Source: Duganella alba
GTDB lineage: Bacteria > Pseudomonadota > Gammaproteobacteria > Burkholderiales > Burkholderiaceae_D
Reading direction: 5' to 3'
Length of the DNA: 64,000 nt
Assembly: GCF_009674495.1 (NCBI RefSeq)
Contig: NZ_WKJN01000001.1
Coordinates: 62,001 to 126,000 of the forward strand
A program made the translations under genes and the position numbers. Positions 8,058 through 18,867 of the stretch are shown here, in pieces (the first letter of the stretch is position 1; each line of letters starts with the position of its first letter). The notes beneath the pieces were generated by a model. It was not told the DNA's origin. It did not search any database and saw only the letters and a program-made list of their open reading frames with translations.

Positions 8058-9223
8058 TCAGGCGCTGGTGATCCGCGCCGAGGGGGCCGCCATGTTCGCG
8101 GCGTGGATGTGCATCTCGGAGATCTCGCGCATCAGGTCGTGGCCGGTGCCCATGCCCAGGTAGCGCCCCTGTTCGGTGATGATGAAGCCGTTGAGCAGAT
8201 GGTGCGCCTCGGCCTTGGCGATGCGGTGGCTCAGTTCCCGCAGGCTGGTGTTGCGGTCGGCCACCAGCGGCGTGCGGTCCATGAAGTGCGCGCATGCCTT
8301 CCTGCCGTACAGCTCGCGCTCGCCGGGGCGGGCGAAGCGTTCGGTCATGTTGCAGCGGTTGATCAGGCCCTGCGGCTGGCCGTGGTCCGCCACCGGGATG
8401 CTCATCAGCTGCGGGTCGCGCTGGAAGATCTCGTACACCTCGTCATTGCTCATGCTCGACGGCACCGCCGGCACTTCGCGCAGCAGCTTGTGGATGCTGA
8501 CCGCATGCTGGTCGTGGCGGCGCGCCAGCGCCTGGACCACCTCGCCCGGCGCGGTGCGCAGCGGCGCCGGCTGCGGACGGCCCAGGTGGTAGCCCTGGCC
8601 GCAGGCGACGCCGATATCGCGCAGCGCCAGCAGCTCGGGCCGGGTCTCGATGCCTTCGGCGATCACCAGCGTGTTGGATTTCTCGGCGATCTCCTGGATC
8701 GAACGCACGAATTGCAGCTTCACCGGGTCGTGGTTGATGCCCTGGATGAAATGCATGTCGATCTTGACATATTCCGGCCGCAATTCCGACCACAGCCGCA
8801 GGCTGGAGAAGCCTTCGCCGAGGTCGTCGATAGCGATCTGAAAGCCCATCTGGCGGTAACGCAGCACCGCTTCGCGCATCTGGGCGTAGTCGCAGGTGGG
8901 CTGGCTTTCGGTCAGCTCGATGATCACCCGAGCGGGGTTGATGCCGATCTGGCGCACGACGTCCAGCGTCTCGCCGTGGCGCGCGTCGCGAACAGATTCA
9001 GCGGCGAATGCAACGCACTGTCGGACGGCCCGCGCACCAAACCTTCATAAGCGATGATTTCACCGCTGCGCATGTGTACAATCGGCTGGAACACCGCACT
9101 GAGCTGCCTGCGCGCCAGGATGTCGTACAAATGCCCGCGCAGCGCCGCTTCCTCCCCATCCTCGTTGCGAGGCGTCAGGTAGGTGATTGTGGCGCCGGCA
9201 GACGGCTGGAGTGCGGAATTCAC
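8058..9223 (-). pseudogene. EAL-CBS cyclic-di-GMP phosphodiesterase, broken by an internal deletion and frameshift
   Basis: Two overlapping minus-strand reading frames together look like one EAL-CBS protein. The first (from GTG at 9223) encodes the start of an EAL domain, FQPIVHMRSGEIIAYEGLVRG up to SPLNLF, then runs into nonsense and stops at 8924. The second (from about 8983) resumes with HGETLDVVRQIGINPARVII, ELTE, DDLGEGFSSLRLWSE and AEGIET, then a CBS-pair-like tail. Between LNLF and HGETL about 50-60 residues normal for EAL domains are missing, including the metal-binding Asn, and the frame changes. The junction is at about 8977-8990. An internal ATG at 8957 could still yield the tail. 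It is probably inactive as a phosphodiesterase. Confidence 0.8.
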
Positions 9224-9362
9224 GATGAATCGTTTGCCAAATATGGGTTTAACTGTACGATCATAGAAGCACTTTGTTACCGGGTGATGAATTTAGGAAA
9301 CAAATTGTCCAGGACGCGCGCTACAATTACGGTCAGCCAGTCGTTAAAGAGAGCAGGTATTT

Positions 9363-9986
9363 ATGCATTGTCGTTCCCTCGTTTTTAGCTTGAGTTTGCT
9401 TGCCGCGGCCAGCGCCGGCGCCAGCGGCATCGCAGTGCAGGTGCAGGACGCGGCTGGCAAGGTGCTGCCCGATACCGTGATCTACGTCGAACTTGAAGGC
9501 GGCGCCTCGCCGGCCGGCAAGCCGGCCACCGCGCAGATCGAGCAGAAGGGCCTGAAGTTCATGCCGCTGGTGACCGTGGTGCAGACTGGCGCCACCATCA
9601 ACTTCCCCAACAACGACAAGGTGCGCCACCACATCTATTCGTTCTCGCCGGCGCACAAGTTCGACCAGAAACTGTATTCCGGCCAGGCGGCCTCGCCGCA
9701 GGTGTTCGACAAGGCCGGCACGGTTGTACTCGGTTGTAATATTCATGACAAAATGATCGCCTACGTGAAGGTGGTCGACACGCCGTATTTCGCCAAGACC
9801 GACGGTTCCGGCGCCGCCCGCATCGAACTGCCGGCGGCCGGCAAGTACGTGGTCAAGGCCTGGCACTACAACACCGTGGGCGGCGCCACGCCGGAGCAGA
9901 CGCTGACGGTGAAGGCGGGCGACCTGGCGACGGCCGTCTTCAAACTGCCGATGAAACCCATCGCGGCCGACGACGCCGCGCTTTAA
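9363..9986 (+). CDS. Secreted cupredoxin-like protein (methylamine-utilisation-protein type)
   Basis: The 207-residue protein has a signal peptide (about residues 1-21) and a central plastocyanin/azurin-like domain. A likely type 1 copper site is formed by His in VRHHIYSFSP and by Cys, His and Met in LGCNIHDKM. The C-terminal part resembles a small beta-sandwich (about 150-195). Proteins of this look are often labelled methylamine utilisation protein, but no mau genes are nearby and that name should not be taken as function. It is expected in the periplasm and may bind copper or carry electrons. AGCAGGT precedes the ATG. A GGDEF-EAL gene starts 15 bases downstream, almost certainly in the same operon. 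Confidence 0.85.
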   Translation: MHCRSLVFSLSLLAAASAGASGIAVQVQDAAGKVLPDTVIYVELEGGASPAGKPATAQIEQKGLKFMPLVTVVQTGATINFPNNDKVRHHIYSFSPAHKFDQKLYSGQAASPQVFDKAGTVVLGCNIHDKMIAYVKVVDTPYFAKTDGSGAARIELPAAGKYVVKAWHYNTVGGATPEQTLTVKAGDLATAVFKLPMKPIAADDAAL

Positions 9987-10001
9987 AGGACTGGCCTGAG
10001 C

Positions 10002-12431
10002 ATGCGTTTTCGCTTCCGCTTCCGCAGCCTCGAAACCCGTATCGTCACGCTGTTCCTGGCGTTGATCGTGGCGGTCCAGGTGGTCGGCCTGCTGGTGATC
10101 CAGCGCGGCATCGACAACAACGCGCGGCTTGCCATCAGCAGCGAGCTGGCCAACGGCTCCAAGATTTTCCGCCGCCTGCTGGACCAGAATGCGCAGAATC
10201 TGCGCTTCGGCGCGCGCCTGCTGGCGCGCGATACGGCCTTTGTCGCCGCCATCGGCAACAACGATGAAAGCGACCGCGCCACCATCGAGTCGGCGCTGGC
10301 CAACAGCGGCCGCCGCATCAAGGCCTCGCTGACCATGCTGATCGGCGACGACCGCAAGATCAGCGTCTCGACCAATCCGGCGCAGGCGGCCGGGCTGGAG
10401 AAAATGTCGCTGTCGATGCTGGACGCGGCCGAGGCGGCCGACGGCGCCATCGGCATCGCCATCGTCGACCACCGGCCGTTCCAGATCGTCGCCATGCCGG
10501 TCAAGGCGCCGATCACCATCGGCTGGATCGTGATGACCTTCCCGATCGACCGCCAGCTGGCCAGCGACATGCGCGAAGTGAGCTCGCTGCATACCTCGGT
10601 GCTGACCCGCGACACGCAGGGCAAGTGGCTGTCGGCCGGCTCCACCTTTGTCGGCCCGTCGGCGCAGGAAGTGGTCGACCAGTTGCAGGCGCGCGGCGCC
10701 AAGGCGCCGGACGGCCCGTTCGACCTCACGGTGGAAACTTCGCAGTACAGTGCGCGCCTGATGTCGATCGGCGAGGACAACGGCCAGACCGCCAGCGTGC
10801 TGCTGGCGCGCTCCATCGACGAGGCCACCGCCGAATACCGCCGCCTGGAGCGCTGGCTGATCGGCCTGACGCTGGGCGGCATCTTCGCCTCGGCGCTGGC
10901 CATCGTGTTCACCGCCAAGCGCATCGCCCAGCCGATCAGCGAGCTGGCGGTCACCGCCCGGCGGCTGGAGCAGGGTGACTACAAGGTGTCGATCGACAGC
11001 CGGCGCGACGACGAAATCGGCCAGCTGGCGCACGCCTTCGACGCCATGCGCGAAGGGATCGCCAAGCGCGAGCAGGAAATCCGCCGCCTGGCATACTGGG
11101 ACACGCTGACCAACCTGCCGAACCGCGCGCAGTTCGTGCTGCTGCTGAACGACGCGCTGCTCAACGCGCGCGGCCGCGAGGAGGCGCTGTTCGTGCTGAT
11201 GATGGACCTGGACCGCTTCAAGCACGTCAACGACGTCATGGGCCACAGCTTCGGCGACGCGCTGCTGCGCCAGGTGGCGGGCCGCCTGCAGCTGCTGCTG
11301 GCGAACCGCCGCCAGTCGTCGGCGCAGGTGGCGCGCCTGGGCGGCGACGAATTCGCCGTGCTGCTGCCGGCCGCCGACATGGACGCGGCGCAGCAGATGG
11401 CCGCCGAAATTCTGCAGGCGCTGGAGACGCCGCTGTCGCTGGAAGACCAGATGGTCGACATCGGCGCGGGCCTCGGCATCGCCGGTTATCCGGCGCACGC
11501 CGACGACGGCGAGACCTTGTTGAGCATGGCCGAGGTGGCGATGTACGCCGCCAAGCAGCGCAACGACGGCGCCGTGGTGTACGACCCGGCGATGGACAAG
11601 TCCAGCGCCAAGAGCCTGTCGCTGCTGACGGAGCTGCGCAACGCCATCGAGCGCCACGAGTTCCGCCTGCACGTGCAGCCGAAGATTTCGCTCGACACCG
11701 GCAAGGTGGTGGGCATGGAGTCGCTGGTGCGCTGGGTGCATCCGGAGCGCGGCAATGTGTTCCCCGACGAGTTCATTCCCTTCGCCGAGCAGACCGGCTT
11801 TATCCGCATCCTGACGCGCTGGGTGATGGAAAAGTCGGCCGAGTTGTGCCGCGAGCTGGCCAGCAAGGGCCATCACCTGAAGGTGTCGGTCAACCTGTCC
11901 ACGCGCGACCTGCTGGACCAGGACCTGCCGGCCAAATTCGCCGACCTGCTGGCGCGCCACAAGCTGACGCCGGGCTCGTTCTGCCTGGAGATCACCGAGA
12001 GCGCCATCATGGACGATCCGGTGCGCGCGCAGCACACGCTGGAGCGCCTGAGCGCCATGGGCCTCGACCTGTCGATCGACGATTTCGGCACCGGCTATTC
12101 GTCGCTGGCCTATTTGAAGCGCCTGCCGGTGGATGAACTGAAGATCGACAAATCCTTCGTGCTGAATATGGAAAAGGATGAAGGCGACACCAAGATCGTG
12201 CGCTCCACCATCGACCTTGGCCACAACATGGGCCTGCGCGTGGTGGCGGAGGGCATCGAGAGCGAAGCGGTGTGGCGCCTGCTGGCGGAACTGGGCTGCG
12301 ACCAGGGCCAGGGCTACTTCATGAGCCGTCCGATTCCGGCCGACCAGATGATCGCGTGGCTGGAGAAATGGCGGCCGCCGGTATCGGTCGCGGCGCCGGC
12401 CGACGAGGCGGATGTCAGCTACGCCAAATAA
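10002..12431 (+). CDS. Membrane GGDEF-EAL protein with periplasmic sensor and HAMP
   Basis: The 809-residue protein has TM1 (about 13-35), a periplasmic sensor region of about 250 residues (double-CACHE-like fold is my inference), TM2 (about 286-307), a HAMP linker, a GGDEF domain with intact GGDEF (about 447-451) and an EAL domain. The EAL signature is ESL rather than EAL, but the acidic residue, NLSTRD, EITES, IDDFGTGYSS and AEGIES are present. It may therefore both make and hydrolyse cyclic-di-GMP, with the balance set by a periplasmic signal. It follows the cupredoxin-like gene by 15 bases, so the secreted protein may feed its sensor. The signal is unknown. Confidence 0.9.
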   Translation: MRFRFRFRSLETRIVTLFLALIVAVQVVGLLVIQRGIDNNARLAISSELANGSKIFRRLLDQNAQNLRFGARLLARDTAFVAAIGNNDESDRATIESALANSGRRIKASLTMLIGDDRKISVSTNPAQAAGLEKMSLSMLDAAEAADGAIGIAIVDHRPFQIVAMPVKAPITIGWIVMTFPIDRQLASDMREVSSLHTSVLTRDTQGKWLSAGSTFVGPSAQEVVDQLQARGAKAPDGPFDLTVETSQYSARLMSIGEDNGQTASVLLARSIDEATAEYRRLERWLIGLTLGGIFASALAIVFTAKRIAQPISELAVTARRLEQGDYKVSIDSRRDDEIGQLAHAFDAMREGIAKREQEIRRLAYWDTLTNLPNRAQFVLLLNDALLNARGREEALFVLMMDLDRFKHVNDVMGHSFGDALLRQVAGRLQLLLANRRQSSAQVARLGGDEFAVLLPAADMDAAQQMAAEILQALETPLSLEDQMVDIGAGLGIAGYPAHADDGETLLSMAEVAMYAAKQRNDGAVVYDPAMDKSSAKSLSLLTELRNAIERHEFRLHVQPKISLDTGKVVGMESLVRWVHPERGNVFPDEFIPFAEQTGFIRILTRWVMEKSAELCRELASKGHHLKVSVNLSTRDLLDQDLPAKFADLLARHKLTPGSFCLEITESAIMDDPVRAQHTLERLSAMGLDLSIDDFGTGYSSLAYLKRLPVDELKIDKSFVLNMEKDEGDTKIVRSTIDLGHNMGLRVVAEGIESEAVWRLLAELGCDQGQGYFMSRPIPADQMIAWLEKWRPPVSVAAPADEADVSYAK

Positions 12432-12513
12432 AGGACTTTGCCGTTTTGCTAAGATGGCCGCTTCCAGTTATGATCTGTGTTCCTGATGAACCTTACTTGG
12501 ATACGGATCACAC

Positions 12514-14649
<2,136 letters not shown>

Positions 14650-14862
14650 TTTGAATTGTTACATGGGAAACAGGAGTATCGTCTCGCAGCACTACAATTA
14701 CTGGGCGAAAACAAGAGTTTCCGAAAACATTTTCATTCTATAAGCTGTTGAAAGTAAATGATTTAAATAGATTTCCTGTTGTGTACATTTGAGGCTTCAA
14801 GTAAATCACAAATTTAAAGAAATTGGCATACTGCCATCTCTCTTTTAATTGATAGAGTGTAC
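14650..14862. other. AT-rich spacer upstream of the PEP-CTERM gene
   Basis: This 213-base gap is much richer in A and T than its surroundings. I see no gene in it. It holds a small inverted repeat TGGCATACTGCCA (14824-14836) about 27 bases before the PEP-CTERM start, which could be an operator. The GG-N10-GC spacing of a sigma-54 promoter is not present here. Confidence 0.4.
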
Positions 14863-15585
14863 ATGACCGTGAAACTATCTTATCTGCTGGTGGGGGCACT
14901 GGCAGCGGTTGGCGCGATGGCGTCAGCCCATGCAAATGTGGTGGAAGTGGAAGGTGCTCACGTTAAGTTTGTGTACAACACGGACTTCTGGGGTGCCGGC
15001 ACGGCGGTGGTGAGCGGTGATTCCATCACCTTTGCCGTCGATCCGGCGTTCAGCCTGTCGCGGACGGTGGCGGCGGGTGGTGCGGCGGCGGCGTATGCCA
15101 GAAGCTCCGATTCGGCGCTGACGGTGATCGCCAAATCCGGCTACGGGGTCGATTTCGGCGTGGCGACGACCTACACGGGCAACTTTCAGGTTGCCAATGG
15201 CGCCGGCGGCAATAGCGTCGGCGTGCTGGGCAACGGCGTGCTGAGTGGCGGCAGCTACGCCAACGGCGTATTCACCGGTGAAGGCAGCAAGGCCTCGTAT
15301 GGCGGCGGGATATCGCTGTACGATGGCGCCTCCGGCAGTATCGGCCAGGGCGACACCCTGCCGGCGAACGGCTCTTACGAGGCGTTGCAGGCAAGCCTGC
15401 GCCTGTCTACCTCGCTGTCGGTCGGCAGCAGCGGCACCAGCTCTGTGGCGTTGACCTCGTTTGGCTATGCCTTCCAGGCGACGCCGGTGGCTGCGGTGCC
15501 TGAACCGGCAAGCTATGGCATGCTGCTGGGAGGTCTTGGTCTGTTGGGCATGGTGGCGCGCCGTCGCAGGGGTGCACCAAAATAA
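14863..15585 (+). CDS. PEP-CTERM sorting-signal protein
   Basis: The 240-residue protein has a signal peptide ending in SAHA (about residue 24) and a C-terminal PEP-CTERM tail: VPEPASYGMLL, a hydrophobic stretch, then a basic cluster ARRRRG. The tail is recognised by an exosortase/archaeosortase-type transpeptidase (XrtA/EpsH) that is not in this window. The body is rich in Gly, Ser and Ala with no known domain. It is expected to be exported and linked to the surface or to exopolysaccharide. The ATG at 14863 is preferred to the GTG at 14857. Its 3' end abuts the regulatory region of the ammonium transporter. Confidence 0.88.
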   Translation: MTVKLSYLLVGALAAVGAMASAHANVVEVEGAHVKFVYNTDFWGAGTAVVSGDSITFAVDPAFSLSRTVAAGGAAAAYARSSDSALTVIAKSGYGVDFGVATTYTGNFQVANGAGGNSVGVLGNGVLSGGSYANGVFTGEGSKASYGGGISLYDGASGSIGQGDTLPANGSYEALQASLRLSTSLSVGSSGTSSVALTSFGYAFQATPVAAVPEPASYGMLLGGLGLLGMVARRRRGAPK

Positions 15586-15598
15586 CGCCTTGTTTTAG

Positions 15599-15619
15599 TG
15601 CGCACCGGGTCGGTGCGCA
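15599..15619. promoter_or_regulatory. NtrC-like enhancer site upstream of amt
   Basis: A near-perfect dyad has arms TGCGCACC and GGTGCGCA around a 5-base centre. Its core GCACCGGGTCGGTGC fits the NtrC pattern GCAC-N7-GTGC exactly. It lies about 90 bases before the predicted sigma-54 start of an ammonium transporter gene, a classic NtrC target. Further GCACC half-sites occur at 15625 and 15666. The same hairpin could help end transcription of the PEP-CTERM gene, but it lacks a T-run. Confidence 0.6.
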
Positions 15620-15673
15620 TATTTGCACCATTTGAAAATCCATTGAAATCAGTCACTTAAAATTTGCACCAAA

Positions 15674-15691
15674 TTGGAACGGTTATTGCTT
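15674..15691 (+). promoter_or_regulatory. Sigma-54 promoter of the ammonium transporter gene
   Basis: TTGGAACGGTTATTGCTT has GG at 15676-15677 and GC at 15688-15689 with exactly 10 bases between them, and matches the consensus TGGCACG-N4-TTGCT at all but one fixed position. The predicted transcript start is about 15701, about 40 bases before the ATG at 15742. With the NtrC-like dyad upstream it predicts induction under nitrogen limitation. Confidence 0.75.
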
Positions 15692-15741
15692 CTAGCATGA
15701 AACCTTTTTAATTTATGCATTGTTTTGGGGAGTGATTGTTG

Positions 15742-16944
15742 ATGGATGCACATAAAGACGGCGCTAACGCATTATTCATATTGCTAGGCGCCATCATGAT
15801 TCTGGCCATGCACGCCGGCTTCGCTTTTCTGGAGCTGGGCACGGTGCGCAAGAAAAACCAGGTCAACGCGCTGGTGAAAATCCTGGTCGATTTTGCTGTA
15901 TCGACCATCGCGTATTTCTTCGTCGGCTACAGCATCGCCTACGGCATCAATTTCTTCTCCTCGGCCGAGGTGCTGGCCGCCAAGAACGGCTACGAGCTGG
16001 TCAAATTCTTCTTCCTGCTGACGTTTGCGGCCGCCATTCCGGCGATTATTTCGGGCGGCATCGCCGAACGCGCGCGCTTTCATCCGCAGACCATCGCCAC
16101 CGCCTTGCTGGTCGGGCTGGTCTACCCATTCTTTGAAGGCATCGCCTGGAACAACCGCTTTGGCGTGCAGGACTGGCTGGCGCAGACTTTTGGCGCGGCG
16201 TTTCATGACTTCGCCGGTTCGGTGGTGGTGCACGCGGTGGGCGGTTGGATCGCGCTGCCGGCGGTGCTGCTGCTGGGTGCGCGCCGTGGACGCTATATGA
16301 AAAACGGCGCCATCGCCGCCCATCCGCCGTCGTCGATTCCTTTCTTGGCGCTGGGCGCGTGGATACTGACGGTCGGCTGGTTCGGCTTCAATGTCATGAG
16401 CGCGCAGTCGCTGGACAAGATGAACGGCCTGGTGGCGGTCAATTCGCTGATGGCCATGGTCGGCGGCACGCTGGTCGCACTCATGATGGGCAAGAACGAT
16501 CCCGGCTTCGCCTACAACGGCCCGCTGGCCGGCCTGGTGGCGGTGTGCGCCGGTTCGGACCTGATGCATCCGCTGGGCGCGCTGATCACCGGCGGCATCG
16601 CCGGCGCGGTGTTCGTCTGGATGTTCACGCTGGCGCAGAACAAGTGGAAGATCGACGACGTGCTGGGGGTGTGGCCGCTGCACGGCCTGTGCGGCGCCTG
16701 GGGCGGTATCGCGGCCGGCATCTTCGGCCATAAAGAGTTGGGGGGAATGGGCGGCGTGTCGCTGCTGTCGCAGCTGGCCGGTACGGTGATGGGGGTGGCG
16801 GTGGCGCTGATCGGCGGCTACGCGGTGTACGGCCTGCTGAAGGCCACGCTGGGCCTGCGCCTCGATCCGGAGGAGGAGTTCCAGGGCGCCGACCTGTCGA
16901 TCCACCGCATCAGCTCCACGCCGGAGCGTGAAGCCAACTGGTAA
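15742..16944 (+). CDS. amt: Ammonium transporter (Amt family)
   Basis: The 400-residue polytopic inner-membrane protein carries ammonium into the cell. It begins LFILLGAIMILAMHAGFAFLE and has the twin pore histidines in FHDFAGSVVVHAVGG (about residues 156-170) and WPLHGLCGAWGG (about 313-324), plus DPGFAYNGPLAGLVAVCAG. It is about the usual family length with about 11 membrane helices and a short cytoplasmic tail. The ATG at 15742 follows GGGGAG; two in-frame TTG codons lie just before it. No glnK gene is adjacent, which is unusual for amtB, so PII control would have to come from elsewhere. The promoter looks sigma-54/NtrC controlled. Confidence 0.93.
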   Translation: MDAHKDGANALFILLGAIMILAMHAGFAFLELGTVRKKNQVNALVKILVDFAVSTIAYFFVGYSIAYGINFFSSAEVLAAKNGYELVKFFFLLTFAAAIPAIISGGIAERARFHPQTIATALLVGLVYPFFEGIAWNNRFGVQDWLAQTFGAAFHDFAGSVVVHAVGGWIALPAVLLLGARRGRYMKNGAIAAHPPSSIPFLALGAWILTVGWFGFNVMSAQSLDKMNGLVAVNSLMAMVGGTLVALMMGKNDPGFAYNGPLAGLVAVCAGSDLMHPLGALITGGIAGAVFVWMFTLAQNKWKIDDVLGVWPLHGLCGAWGGIAAGIFGHKELGGMGGVSLLSQLAGTVMGVAVALIGGYAVYGLLKATLGLRLDPEEEFQGADLSIHRISSTPEREANW

Positions 16945-16947
16945 TGC

Positions 16948-17523
16948 TTAGCGGTGGATCACCACCAGCAGCGCCTTCGCCTCGGTCTTGCCGGCGTTGC
17001 GGATGATGTGCTGCTGGTCGCCTGGGTAGCGCGCGGTGCTGCCCAGCTTGACCTTCTTCTTGTCGTTGCCGACTTCCACTTCAACCGATCCATGCAGCAG
17101 CGTCAGGTGTTCCTGCGCGCCCGGATCGTGGCCTTGCGAGGCCAGCTCGCCGCCCGGCGACAGCGTCAGTTCATACCACTCATATTTGCTCGCCAGTTCC
17201 AGCGGCCCCAGGATGCGCAGCACATAGCCGGCATGCAGGCCGGGCAGGGTAGGCGTCTCGTGGGCGTCGACCACGCGGATGGTTTCGGTCTCGCGCTCGG
17301 CGGTGGCCAGCAGTTCACCGATCTGCACGCCCAGCGCATTGGCCAGGCGCCAGGTGATGGCGATGGTGGGGTTGGCCTTCTCGCGTTCTATTTGCGACAA
17401 CATTGATTTGGACACACCGGCGATGCGCGACAGGTCTTCCAGGGTCAGGCCGCGCGCCAGGCGCAGGCGCTGCAAGGCGGCGCCAACTTCCGGCGGCGCA
17501 TTGGTTGATACAGTTGTTTTCAT
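16948..17523 (-). CDS. XRE-family regulator with C-terminal cupin domain
   Basis: The 191-residue protein has an N-terminal helix-turn-helix (about residues 12-66, with LRLARGLTLEDLSRIAGVSK and SMLSQIEREKANPTI) and a cupin domain (about 110-190, with LLHGSVEVEVG and YPGDQQHIIRNAG). Such proteins sense small metabolites, often amino acids, through the cupin. The gene is divergent from kbl with 113 bases between the starts, and two inverted repeats lie between, so it probably controls the threonine catabolic genes. I chose ATG 17523; the longer frame to 17628 would run through the operator region. Confidence 0.88.
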   Translation of the reverse strand: MKTTVSTNAPPEVGAALQRLRLARGLTLEDLSRIAGVSKSMLSQIEREKANPTIAITWRLANALGVQIGELLATAERETETIRVVDAHETPTLPGLHAGYVLRILGPLELASKYEWYELTLSPGGELASQGHDPGAQEHLTLLHGSVEVEVGNDKKKVKLGSTARYPGDQQHIIRNAGKTEAKALLVVIHR

Positions 17524-17568
17524 TGTTTGGGTTGCGGAGTTCACTGGTTCTCGATAAAATTCAATATA

Positions 17569-17598
17569 TCGAATTTGAATTCGAAATAACGAATTTCG
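17569..17598. promoter_or_regulatory. Probable operator between the XRE-cupin gene and kbl
   Basis: Two overlapping inverted repeats lie in the divergent spacer. One is TCGAATTTGAATTCGA (17569-17584), with 7-base arms around a 2-base centre. The other is CGAAATAACGAATTTCG (17582-17598), with 6-base arms around 5 bases. They share the element TCGAA/ACGAAT and are placed to control both divergent promoters. The regulator is most likely the adjacent XRE-cupin protein. Confidence 0.6.
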
Positions 17599-17636
17599 CA
17601 TAAGATGGCGAAATCGTATCACAGACAAGGACCATC

Positions 17637-18842
17637 ATGAGCAATCAAGCAAAAAACACCTTCTACAGCGGCCTCCAGCAAAACCTGGATCAACTGCGCG
17701 AACAGGGCCTGTACAAGCCGGAACGCGTCCTGGCGTCCCGCCAGGGTTCGGAAGTGATGAGCGAAGATGGTCGAATGCTGATTAATATGTGCGCCAACAA
17801 CTACCTGGGCCTGTCCGGCCAGGAGTGGGTGGCGCAAGCCTCCATCGATGCGACCGAAAAGTTCGGCTACGGCCTGTCGTCGGTGCGTTTCATCTGCGGC
17901 ACCCAGACCGTGCACAAGCAGCTGGAACAGGCGATCTCGACATTCCTCGGCACCGAAGACACCATTCTGTACGCGGCCGCCTTCGACGCCAACGGCGGCG
18001 TGTTCGAGCCGCTGTTCGACGAGAGCGACGCCATCATCTCCGACGCGCTGAACCACGCATCGATCATCGACGGCATCCGCCTGTGCAAGGCCGCGCGCTT
18101 CCGCTACGCCCACAACGACATGGCCGACCTGGAAAAGCAGCTGCAGGCGGCCGCCGACAAGCGCCACAAAGTCATCGTCACCGACGGCGTGTTCTCGATG
18201 GACGGCACCATCGCCCAGCTGGACAAGATCGTTGAGCTGGCCGACAAATACGGCGCGCTGGTGATGATCGACGAGTGCCACGCCTCCGGCTTCATGGGCA
18301 AGACCGGCCGCGGCACGCACGAGCACCACAACGTGGTCGGCAAGATCGACATCATCACCGGTACGCTGGGCAAGGCCCTGGGCGGCGCCATGGGCGGCTT
18401 CACCTCCGGCCGCAAGGAAGTGATCGAGATGCTGCGCCAGAAATCGCGCCCTTACCTGTTCTCGAACACGCTGGCGCCGTCGATCGCCGGCGCCTCGCTG
18501 GCCGTGCTGGAGCGCCTGTCGCGGTCGACCGAGCTGCGCGACCGCCTGCACGAGAACACCGCCTACTTCCGTAAAGAGATCGAAGCGCTCGGCTTCACCA
18601 TCAAGCCGGGCACCCACCCTGTGGTTCCTGTGATGCTGTTCGATGCGCCGGTGGCGCAGAAGTTCGCCGCACGAATGTATGAACTGGGCGTGCTGCTCAG
18701 CGGCTTCTTCTACCCGGTGGTCCCGATGGGCCAGGCGCGCGTGCGTGTCCAACTGTCTGCCGCGCATACCCGCGAACAGCTGGACACCGTGCTCAAAGCA
18801 TTCGAACAGGCCGGCCGCGAACTTGGCCTGCTGAAGAACTAA
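17637..18842 (+). CDS. kbl: Glycine C-acetyltransferase (2-amino-3-ketobutyrate CoA ligase)
   Basis: The 401-residue PLP enzyme splits 2-amino-3-oxobutanoate with CoA into glycine and acetyl-CoA. The PLP lysine is in GTLGKALGGAMGG (about 246). Other family marks are NNYLGLSG, SVRFICGTQTVHKQLE, DALNHASIIDG and MIDECHASGFMG. Length is close to the E. coli enzyme (398). It is first in a unit with the threonine dehydrogenase (about 25 bases downstream) and sdaA, and is divergent from the XRE-cupin regulator. The order dehydrogenase plus Kbl gives the full threonine-to-glycine route. Confidence 0.97.
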   Translation: MSNQAKNTFYSGLQQNLDQLREQGLYKPERVLASRQGSEVMSEDGRMLINMCANNYLGLSGQEWVAQASIDATEKFGYGLSSVRFICGTQTVHKQLEQAISTFLGTEDTILYAAAFDANGGVFEPLFDESDAIISDALNHASIIDGIRLCKAARFRYAHNDMADLEKQLQAAADKRHKVIVTDGVFSMDGTIAQLDKIVELADKYGALVMIDECHASGFMGKTGRGTHEHHNVVGKIDIITGTLGKALGGAMGGFTSGRKEVIEMLRQKSRPYLFSNTLAPSIAGASLAVLERLSRSTELRDRLHENTAYFRKEIEALGFTIKPGTHPVVPVMLFDAPVAQKFAARMYELGVLLSGFFYPVVPMGQARVRVQLSAAHTREQLDTVLKAFEQAGRELGLLKN

Positions 18843-18867
18843 TATGAAAATCGTCAGGAACACAGAA

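Noticed and set aside
9333..12224. A minus-strand open frame of 963 codons
   Set aside because: It is the antisense of the cupredoxin and GGDEF-EAL genes; its sequence is low-complexity His/Gln/Arg and has no family marks.
14820..14845. Sigma-54 promoter for the PEP-CTERM gene
   Set aside because: TTGGCATACTGCC looks tempting, but GG and GC are 6 bases apart rather than 10.
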